Source of the DNA: an uncultured Paraglaciecola sp.
Lineage (GTDB): Bacteria; Pseudomonadota; Gammaproteobacteria; Enterobacterales; Alteromonadaceae
Direction of reading: 5' to 3'
Assembly: GCF_937123705.1 (NCBI RefSeq)
Contig: NZ_CAKZKO010000037.1
Span: forward strand, 124,001-188,000
DNA length: 64,000 bases
The position numbers were made by a program, and so were the translations under genes. Shown here in pieces: positions 27,871-34,310 of this stretch (positions are counted from its first letter, which is position 1; each line of letters begins with the position of its first letter). Below the pieces are notes generated by a model. The model saw nothing but the letters and a program-made list of their open reading frames with translations, ran no database searches and had not been told where the DNA came from.

Positions 27871-28848
27871 TTAAATGTACGGCAAACTCAGCAATATTAA
27901 GCCCGCTATCCACAGTGTTTCTAATACTAGTAATAAAACGGGTTTTAGCCCCACTTCTAGCAGTTTACCTAAGTTCGATTTCATACCAATAGCAGCGATA
28001 GAAATCACTAAAGCAAAACGGGATATATCGGTGGCACCTTGAGTTAATACGTCGGGCAAATCTACTAAGCTGTTAATGGTCATTAACACTACAAAGGCAA
28101 TTAAAAATGCCGGAATGCCAGGCGGTTTCGCATCAGAGTTTTTGTCAAAGTTCATCCTCAGTACTAATAAGATACACACTACTACTGGCATTAAAAAGGC
28201 GACTCTGACTAATTTTGTGACTGTGGCTAAATCGCCGGTTTGTTCTGATACCGAATACCCAGCGCCAACTACTTGGGCTACATCGTGGATAGTGCCGCCC
28301 AAGAAAATACTGGTGTGAGTGGGACTAAGATTGAGGAGTTCTGCTGCTATTGGGTAAAGCACCATAGCCACAGTAGATAACCCAGTAACACCCACTATTG
28401 TCAGTAATGTGTCTCGGTCCTTTTCTTTACTCTCGGGTAATACTGCGGCAATGGCCATAGCAGCAGATGCCCCGCAAATACCTACCGCACCACCTGTTAA
28501 TATGCCAAAGCGTTTTTGTAGACCAAAGGCTTTAGCTAACACTATACCTAGGCCGATTGTGCTGGCAATCGCCACCACCAACAACAGCGCAGTTTGCCAA
28601 CCTAGCGCGGCTAAGTCACCAAACGCAATACGTAAACCTAACAACCCCACACCTATGCGTAATATATGCTTGGCGGTAAACTCAATGCCTTCTTGGCAAG
28701 TTGTTCCTTCATATAAAAATGATAGGGCGATGCCTAACAATAAGGCAAATAACATGGCAGGTGCGCCATAATGTTCGCTTAAAAACAGGGCCGCTAAGCC
28801 CACAATAACTGACACTGAAATACCTGGGAGCTTAGTTTTTATTTGCAA
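27871..28848 (-). CDS. YeiH-family putative sulfite/sulfate exporter (PF03601)
   Basis: 325 residues, about ten membrane helices. The conserved family stretches are present: HILRIGVGLLGLRIAFGDL, GGAVGICGASAAMAIAAVLP, LGGTIHDVAQVVGAGYSVSE and a C-terminal helix. The start is TTG at 28848; no clear ribosome-binding site is visible, and no ATG offers a better one. This family (COG2855) includes the putative sulfate exporters found beside taurine and other sulfonate degradation genes, where they are thought to remove released sulfite or sulfate; direct transport evidence is limited. It follows the TauD-like dioxygenase by 51 bases on the same strand, which fits disposal of sulfite from a desulfonation reaction. 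Confidence 0.82.
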   Translation of the reverse strand: MQIKTKLPGISVSVIVGLAALFLSEHYGAPAMLFALLLGIALSFLYEGTTCQEGIEFTAKHILRIGVGLLGLRIAFGDLAALGWQTALLLVVAIASTIGLGIVLAKAFGLQKRFGILTGGAVGICGASAAMAIAAVLPESKEKDRDTLLTIVGVTGLSTVAMVLYPIAAELLNLSPTHTSIFLGGTIHDVAQVVGAGYSVSEQTGDLATVTKLVRVAFLMPVVVCILLVLRMNFDKNSDAKPPGIPAFLIAFVVLMTINSLVDLPDVLTQGATDISRFALVISIAAIGMKSNLGKLLEVGLKPVLLLVLETLWIAGLILLSLPYI

Positions 28849-28899
28849 AGTTTGTGCTCGCGTGATCTATTGTTTGCCATAAAAGAGGTTACCCTAGGC

Positions 28900-29883
28900 T
28901 TAGTCTATAGCTAATGCAACCAAGACTTGCCGTTTACGCTCACCTGAATAAGGGCGCCTGCCATGCATAGCCATATAATTGTCTACTAAGGCTACATCGC
29001 CGTCTTGCCAAGGTAAATCAAAGGTGTACTTTTCTGACAATCTAACGATTAGCTCTAAGCCGTCAATTGGAATAGCACAACCATCGCCAAAGGTAATGGC
29101 ACTAGAAGGGTTTTCCCGTACCCCTTTCCATCCCATAAATGCAGCAATGAGTTGGTTATAAAAGACTTTTTTATCATTTCCTAAGTCAATCACTGCCGGC
29201 AGTACTGGCGTAGTGGCTCGTAGACTACCATCAGACAGCCATTCCCAGCCGTAGCCAAGGTCAGCCAGTTTTTGTTCTGCTTGAGTTCCGTCTTCGACGC
29301 TGAGGGTACTTTTCCAGCTGCGCCCTTGACCTGAATCAGGGTTATCTTCGGCAGGCATCTGAGTGGTATATTTAAGCCCTTTAGTCACAAAATCTGCGGC
29401 AAGTGCCGGCATTTCTTTGGCTAAATCCTCAAATAACCAATCAGAACGACATAATGGTGTGGCCCCGCCTTGATCGGCGGCTCGTTTGCAAAAGAAAAAC
29501 AACTTGCTTGGCGAAATCGGAGTTTGTGCCATCTCATGATGCAGAAATATTTCCACCTCTTTAGGCGCTTCGTTAGCGGTAAACACCCTTTCGGTGAAAT
29601 TGATCCTCACCGCGTTAGACAAAGACTCTTTGTAAGTAAAGTTGGGATAGTCGAATGCATTTGAAAAGGCATCAAAGGTTTCGGCCGAATCCACAGGAAA
29701 ACCTCTAAATAAAATCGCCCCAGACTCGGCCAACTTCACTTCTAGTTCACTCAAGTTGGCTTTGATCCATGCTTTACTTTGTTGCAGCGTTACAAGCAAA
29801 CCGTCGTTTACCACAACAGTAGGAAAAACTGATCCTCCACAGTCCAACTGATGGGGCACATCTACATAGTTAATTGCTGACAT
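28900..29883 (-). CDS. TauD/TfdA-like Fe(II)/2-oxoglutarate-dependent dioxygenase
   Basis: 327 residues from the ATG at 29883 (MSAINYVDVP); the track start at 29955 overlaps the preceding gene by 59 bases. The iron-binding facial triad is visible: His115 and Glu117 in LHHEMAQT and distal His307 in MAMHGRRPYSG. The Arg residues after it (GERKRQ) would anchor 2-oxoglutarate. GAILFRGFPVDSAETFDAF and GGATPLCRSDWL are typical of this family. Members hydroxylate substrates next to a heteroatom; TauD-type enzymes release sulfite from sulfonates. The gene lies 13 bases after an aldo/keto reductase gene and before a sulfite-exporter-like gene. Taken together they suggest C-S cleavage to an aldehyde, then reduction and sulfite export. 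The substrate itself is not readable from sequence. Confidence 0.87.
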   Translation of the reverse strand: MSAINYVDVPHQLDCGGSVFPTVVVNDGLLVTLQQSKAWIKANLSELEVKLAESGAILFRGFPVDSAETFDAFSNAFDYPNFTYKESLSNAVRINFTERVFTANEAPKEVEIFLHHEMAQTPISPSKLFFFCKRAADQGGATPLCRSDWLFEDLAKEMPALAADFVTKGLKYTTQMPAEDNPDSGQGRSWKSTLSVEDGTQAEQKLADLGYGWEWLSDGSLRATTPVLPAVIDLGNDKKVFYNQLIAAFMGWKGVRENPSSAITFGDGCAIPIDGLELIVRLSEKYTFDLPWQDGDVALVDNYMAMHGRRPYSGERKRQVLVALAID

Positions 29884-29896
29884 TGACTCATTTCCG

Positions 29897-30856
29897 TTAA
29901 TCGTAAATGGGATAGAAAGTATTAAAGGCCGCTTCGCAGAAATGACCAGGATCATTAAAACGCCTATTGCTATTTAGCGCAGCAATGCTCTGCATTTCTT
30001 CTTCTGTGAGTTCAAAATCGAAAATACTTAAATTCTCCACTAAACGCTCAGGGCGAGAGGTTTTAGGGATAATTGCATTGCCCCGCTGTACTCCCCAACG
30101 TAATACAACTTGTGCGGCAGTTTTACCTAGTCTTAACGCGGCTTGCTTAACCACAGCTTGTTGTAACACAGACTCTGCGGCGCCAGCCATATCCAGTTCC
30201 AAGTAGGATAAAGCCCCAAGAGGTGAGAAAGCAGTAACCTGTAAATTGTACTGTTTGGCTACACGCATTAAACGTTCTTGGGTTAAATAAGGGTGAGACT
30301 CCACTTGCAAAACAGAGGGTTTTACCCGAGCGTAAGCCATTAAATCATGCAATAAACCCGTGTTGTAATTACAAACGCCAATTTGTTTTGCCAGACCTTT
30401 ATCGTATTGAACTTCCATTGCCTGCCACGTTTCATATAAAGGTACAGGCGCTAATTCCATTTTACCGACAGCGGGATCGGTGATCCACTCGGGCGGGTAA
30501 CGATCGTCAAAATCCACAAAAGGTTGGGCGATAGGAAAATGAATCAAATACAAATCAAGATAATCTAGTTGCAAATCGGCCAAGGTTTTTTCTAATGCCA
30601 ACCCTACGTGCTCTTTAGCATGATAGGTATTCCACAACTTAGAGGTTATCCATAAATCTTCACGGCTACACAGGCCATCTGCGATAGCTCGCTTAATGCC
30701 TTCGCCTACTTGCACTTCGTTACCGTAATCACAAGCGCTGTCTAAGTGACGATACCCTGCCTTAATAGCGTTATACACTGCATCGGCACAGATATCCTGA
30801 GGTATTTTCCACAGACCAAAGCCGACTTTTGGCATTTCTTTATGATTATTAGGCAT
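29897..30856 (-). CDS. Aldo/keto reductase
   Basis: 319 residues. The (beta/alpha)8 reductase tetrad is visible: Asp39 and Tyr44 in HLDSACDYGNE, Lys73 in ITSKLW and His106 in YLIHFPI. The cofactor-binding IPKTSRPERL is near residue 265. It resembles the xylose-reductase-like branch with a long C-terminal segment (RFNDPGHFCEAAFNTFYPI). Such enzymes reduce sugar aldehydes with NAD(P)H. It is the first gene of an operon with the TauD-like dioxygenase and the YeiH-like exporter, and an 18-base palindrome of the GntR type sits 38 bases before its start. In the known oxidative sulfoquinovose pathways an aldo/keto reductase turns 6-oxo-glucose into glucose; that role is plausible here but inferred from context. 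Confidence 0.88.
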   Translation of the reverse strand: MPNNHKEMPKVGFGLWKIPQDICADAVYNAIKAGYRHLDSACDYGNEVQVGEGIKRAIADGLCSREDLWITSKLWNTYHAKEHVGLALEKTLADLQLDYLDLYLIHFPIAQPFVDFDDRYPPEWITDPAVGKMELAPVPLYETWQAMEVQYDKGLAKQIGVCNYNTGLLHDLMAYARVKPSVLQVESHPYLTQERLMRVAKQYNLQVTAFSPLGALSYLELDMAGAAESVLQQAVVKQAALRLGKTAAQVVLRWGVQRGNAIIPKTSRPERLVENLSIFDFELTEEEMQSIAALNSNRRFNDPGHFCEAAFNTFYPIYD

Positions 30857-30893
30857 CTCTTATTTCCACTTAAAATAGTATTTATTAACATTA

Positions 30894-30911
30894 ATGTCTT
30901 ATATAAGACAT
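30894..30911. promoter_or_regulatory. GntR operator candidate before reductase-dioxygenase-exporter operon
   Basis: ATGTCTTATATAAGACAT is a perfect 18-base palindrome, 38 bases before the reductase ATG on the minus strand. The inner 16 bases equal those at 23821-23838. A partial second copy, TGTCAAATAAGACA, lies at 30935-30948. Confidence 0.65.
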
Positions 30912-31014
30912 AAGTTAAGGGAATGCTCAAACTTTGTCAAATAAGACAGAGCAGTAAGGATATATTTCGAATCACTGTATTGTGATAGGCATCAAAAGTG
31001 TATGACAAGGATGA

Positions 31015-31032
31015 TATGCCCAAAAGGGCATA
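31015..31032 (-). terminator. Hairpin downstream of the DUF1456 gene
   Basis: TATGCCC-AAAA-GGGCATA is a perfect seven-pair stem with a four-base loop, 70 bases after the stop of the minus-strand DUF1456 gene. There is no T-tract, so termination is uncertain. Confidence 0.4.
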
Positions 31033-31102
31033 CTTGAAATTCTTCAAATAACAATATAAGCCGCGGCAGTAGCGACTTAATAACCGCTTAATTACGGCCC
31101 TG

Positions 31103-31567
31103 TTATGACTCGGGGCGAAGCTTAATCTGTAACCCCTTCAAAAAATTACGCATAACTTGGTCGTTACAGGCACGATACTGGCGATTTTCAGGTTTCCTAA
31201 AAAATGCGCTCAATTCGTGTTTACTGATTTTAAAACCACTGAGATCCATGGCTTCTAATACCGCTTCAGCTTGCATATTCAAGGCTATTTTTAGCTTCAT
31301 AAAAATTATGTTGTTAGTAAGGCGGCGCTCAACTGGGGCTTCTACGCCTTCACGCTTGCCGCGGTTTAAGTTAATTAAACCGTTTAAAAACAATGAAAAC
31401 TGCAAGTCGGTAATCGCCACAAAAGCGGGATCATCATCTTTACGTAACCAGCTATGTAACTGCTCAACCGTTGCGGGGTAGTCGGCTTGTGCAAAAATTT
31501 CAATCATTTTTGCATCGTTAAAATCAAAAATATAGCGCACGCGGCGCATAATATCGTTATTAATCAT
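31103..31567 (-). CDS. DUF1456 (YehS-like) protein
   Basis: 154 residues from the ATG at 31567 (MINNDIMRRVRYIF), which has AGGA five bases upstream; the track's 31615 start adds 16 unlikely residues. It carries two copies of the DUF1456 repeat, the first around FDFNDAKMIEIFAQADYPAT and the second around LKIALNMQAEAVLEAMDLSG, each ending in a DPAF or RPENRQY-like stretch (YRACNDQVMRNFLKGL). This matches E. coli YehS in size and layout. Its function is not established; it is soluble and probably cytoplasmic. Stands alone on the minus strand, upstream of the GntR-regulated operon but without the palindrome. Confidence 0.8.
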   Translation of the reverse strand: MINNDIMRRVRYIFDFNDAKMIEIFAQADYPATVEQLHSWLRKDDDPAFVAITDLQFSLFLNGLINLNRGKREGVEAPVERRLTNNIIFMKLKIALNMQAEAVLEAMDLSGFKISKHELSAFFRKPENRQYRACNDQVMRNFLKGLQIKLRPES

Positions 31568-31643
31568 AATATTCCTAGAAACGAGGTTAGCGTATCTAAC
31601 CTTAAAAAATACCACTAGTTTAAAGCTTTTTAAGATGAATGCG

Positions 31644-32129
31644 TTATTTTATTGGCAGATAAATATCAATGATCACTTCATGCTCGGGTACTTCTTGATA
31701 AACCGTTACCCTTTTTATAAAACATGGAAAATCCCTGAGGCTTTCTTGATATTGTGGTAACCACTGTGAATACAAATATTGAATACTCTTACCCAGTAAC
31801 CCTTCAGCGCCACTATGTCTAAGTACCGCGCAGCGCCCCGCTGGAATATTTTTTTCAACCACCGAATAATGATTAGCTTTAACGGGCGCTTGAATGGTCG
31901 CGCATACGTCAAATCGGTAATCTTCAGGGGCAACGGCTGTGGGATCGTCATATAAAATATTAAAAGTGTCGCTGATTTTAGGTGATGGGCCGTTTTCTTT
32001 ACGCCATTGGACAAATTGCCCCACAGTTTCCATAACCTTACTAGGTGCACCTCTATGCTCTAATGCAGCAACTCTGGTCTCTGGAAAATCAATTACAATA
32101 ACGGGTGCAATAGAATGTTTAACTGGCAA
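31644..32129 (-). CDS. GyrI-like / AraC effector-binding-domain protein
   Basis: 161 residues, one GyrI-like small-molecule-binding domain and nothing else. Recognisable parts are FPETRVAALEHRGAP near the N-terminus, YRFDVCATI in the centre and IPAGRCAVLRHSG, with a C-terminal EVIIDIYLPIK. Such stand-alone domains (SbmC/GyrI, Rob C-terminus) bind hydrophobic ligands or DNA gyrase and protect against toxins. The start is TTG at 32129 with AGGA seven bases upstream. It lies 76 bases before the DUF1456 gene; co-transcription is possible. Confidence 0.8.
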   Translation of the reverse strand: MPVKHSIAPVIVIDFPETRVAALEHRGAPSKVMETVGQFVQWRKENGPSPKISDTFNILYDDPTAVAPEDYRFDVCATIQAPVKANHYSVVEKNIPAGRCAVLRHSGAEGLLGKSIQYLYSQWLPQYQESLRDFPCFIKRVTVYQEVPEHEVIIDIYLPIK

Positions 32130-32206
32130 TTTTTGATCCTTTAGTATGCGGAAATTCTGGGCTGTTCATGTAAAGCAACGCGCCCAGTGTGATTAAATTA
32201 CGGGTA

Positions 32207-32431
32207 TTACATAAAACAAAAACTACGTTGCCGTTTTTGTGGCTGTACAGCTTTAGCTTGTTGTTCCTTAGCAAAAATCCTCAGCTTATTCATTCGACTA
32301 AGAATGTTGTCTGAATCTTCAAACATTTGCGCCTGACTGCATAAGTCCATAGTCGTATAATGTTCAGCAGCTAGGCCAGTGTTATGGTTACCGCTGCTTA
32401 GATCATAATCTACACTCGAATTACAATTCAT
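32207..32431 (-). CDS. Small unknown protein with a LexA-like box in its promoter
   Basis: 74 residues from the ATG at 32431 (MNCNSSVDYDLSSG). I prefer this to the track start at 32461 because GGAGG stands four bases upstream and the earlier ATG falls inside the promoter. I do not recognise the protein. The N-terminal half is polar and acidic (Asn, Ser, Asp), the C-terminal half basic with a predicted helix (ILSRMNKLRIFAKEQQAKAV) and ends QKRQRSFCFM; no membrane segment or signal peptide. A -35 TTGCAC, 16-base spacer and -10 TATACT lie upstream, with a LexA-type site over the -10. This suggests a DNA-damage-inducible small protein, perhaps an inhibitor or adaptor; no function can be assigned. 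Confidence 0.65.
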   Translation of the reverse strand: MNCNSSVDYDLSSGNHNTGLAAEHYTTMDLCSQAQMFEDSDNILSRMNKLRIFAKEQQAKAVQPQKRQRSFCFM

Positions 32432-32448
32432 GTTGCCTCCAACAAACA

Positions 32449-32491
32449 ACTGGTTATACATACAGTATATTATTGTTTGTTAATTGTGCAA
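32449..32491 (-). promoter_or_regulatory. Sigma-70 promoter overlapped by a LexA (SOS) box
   Basis: Plus-strand ACTGGTTATACATACAGT (32449-32466) fits CTG-N10-CAG; compared with the gammaproteobacterial CTGT-N8-ACAG it has one mismatch in one arm. On the minus strand it overlaps TATACT (-10, 32464-32469), 16 bases from TTGCAC (-35, 32486-32491). The start codon of the 74-residue ORF is 18 bases from the box. Confidence 0.55.
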
Positions 32492-32516
32492 CTATAATTT
32501 TTAAGTTATCTCTGAT

Positions 32517-34307
32517 TTACATTATGTTTAAGGCTAATAACAAGGTTTGTCGAGTATCAGCAGGGTCAATCACCGCGTCAATTTCTAAAACACTTGCCAC
32601 TTCCTGAGCTTGCCCCTTTTGATATTGTTCTGCTAGTAACCGCTGATACAAGGCTTCTCGCGCTTTTTCATCTTGTACTGCTGCTAGTTCTTTCTTAAAT
32701 CCTAGCTTAACTGCGCCTTCTAGTCCCATGGCACCAAACTCCCCTGTAGGCCAAGCTATGGTGTAACTAGGTTGACTAGTGTTGCCACCCAATAATGCCT
32801 GTGCACCTAAGCCATAGCATTTTCGAAGTACCACAGCCACTAAGGGCACGGTTAGTTGACTGCCTGCCACAAACAACTGGGAAAGTCTGCGCACCGCTCC
32901 TTGATCTTCATGTTCTGGCCCTACCATAAACCCTGGGGTGTCACACAGCACCACAATAGGAATAGAAAATTGCTGACAAAGCTGCATAAATTCACTGGCT
33001 TTTTGCCCTGCATCCACATCAATAGCACCGCCTAATACTTTGCAGTTGCTGGCAATTATCCCAACTGGATGCCCATGCAAATGCATAAATCCGGTGATAA
33101 GTGCGGCGCCAAACTCAGATTTAATCTCGGTGAATGAATCAGTATCGGCTAGCACCTGAATAATAGCTTTCACGTCGTAAACAAATCGTCGGTCTTGAGG
33201 CAAAATATCATTGATCATCTGCTGTTCTGCGCATTTGATTGGATTTGTTTGCAACAAAGGTCCTTGAAAATACGACAAACATTTTTTCGCCACATCCGCG
33301 GCTTGCTGCTCGTTTTCCACTAAGATATCGATCACACCATTTTTGAATTGTTTGGTACTGGGGCCAATGTCTGTGGGTTTCACTACTCCTAAACCGCCCC
33401 CTTCAATCATGGCAGGTCCGGCCATACCTATCCAAGAAGACTGGGTGGCAATAGTAATATCGGCAGCCCCAAATAGCGCGGCGTTACCAGCAAAACAATA
33501 TCCGTTCGCCACCGATATGCGGGGAACTTTCCCTTGTAAACTTGCCCAAGTGGCAAAAGATAAACATTGCAGCCCCGAATTGACTGTTGTGATATCGGTA
33601 TCACCTGGGCGCCCCCCGCCGCCTTCGGTATACATGATCACAGGGAGTTTTTTAGCGGCAGCTATTTCTAAGATACGATCTAATTTTAAGTGATGAAAAT
33701 ATCCCTGAGTACCCGCTAACACGCTGTAATCATTTATCACTATAGCGGTCTGTGTATTGGCCTGTGCCACAACACCTTGATTCACTTGCCCCACGCCTGT
33801 AATAACGCCATCGGCAGCGGTGGCCGTTTTCAAATCCTCATATTTACGGCGCAACCGCTGCGCGGCCACCGCCATCTGTCCATACTCCATAAACTGCTGT
33901 GCTGGGCATAGATTGTGTAAGTTTTCTCGAGCCGTTAAATAGCCTTTTTGATGACGTTTTTGTTGCTGCTCCATTCTTTTTTCGTCAAGAGTAAGGGCCG
34001 TTCTATTACGCAGTTCATTTAATAATGTTTGATTGGCATGCCACGCAGTGGGTTGGACTGCGGCTGTAGCGGTATTTTCACCATCACTCGCAATCTCGAC
34101 TAAAGCCTTACCCGCAACACATTCGTCACCCACAGACACAAAAACTTGCTCAACTTGACCCGATTGCTCCGCACATAAAGTGCTTTGCATTTTCATGGCT
34201 TCGATGATGACTAAGGGTTGCTGCTTAGTCACCTGTTGATTGGGGCTAACTAAAACAGCCACAACAGTACCAATACTTGGCGCACTATAAGTGTGAGTTG
34301 CAGCCAT
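32517..34307 (-). CDS. Acyl-CoA carboxylase fusion: biotin carrier plus carboxyltransferase
   Basis: 596 residues in two parts. Residues 1-75 form a biotinyl domain with the biotinylation motif EAMKM (Lys near 39). From about residue 90 a carboxyltransferase of the acetyl/propionyl-CoA carboxylase beta type follows, with GVGQVNQGVVAQANTQTAIV, YTEGGGGRPGDTD, GNAALFGAADITIAT, KVLGGAIDVDAGQKASEFMQ and DTPGFMVGPEHE. The usual order places the carrier with the biotin carboxylase subunit, so an N-terminal carrier on the carboxyltransferase is a less common layout. No biotin carboxylase gene lies in the window; it must be elsewhere if the enzyme works. AGGAG precedes the ATG. It starts three bases after a Kef-type antiporter gene, so the two are probably co-transcribed. 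Confidence 0.85.
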   Translation of the reverse strand: MAATHTYSAPSIGTVVAVLVSPNQQVTKQQPLVIIEAMKMQSTLCAEQSGQVEQVFVSVGDECVAGKALVEIASDGENTATAAVQPTAWHANQTLLNELRNRTALTLDEKRMEQQQKRHQKGYLTARENLHNLCPAQQFMEYGQMAVAAQRLRRKYEDLKTATAADGVITGVGQVNQGVVAQANTQTAIVINDYSVLAGTQGYFHHLKLDRILEIAAAKKLPVIMYTEGGGGRPGDTDITTVNSGLQCLSFATWASLQGKVPRISVANGYCFAGNAALFGAADITIATQSSWIGMAGPAMIEGGGLGVVKPTDIGPSTKQFKNGVIDILVENEQQAADVAKKCLSYFQGPLLQTNPIKCAEQQMINDILPQDRRFVYDVKAIIQVLADTDSFTEIKSEFGAALITGFMHLHGHPVGIIASNCKVLGGAIDVDAGQKASEFMQLCQQFSIPIVVLCDTPGFMVGPEHEDQGAVRRLSQLFVAGSQLTVPLVAVVLRKCYGLGAQALLGGNTSQPSYTIAWPTGEFGAMGLEGAVKLGFKKELAAVQDEKAREALYQRLLAEQYQKGQAQEVASVLEIDAVIDPADTRQTLLLALNIM

Positions 34308-34310
34308 ATT

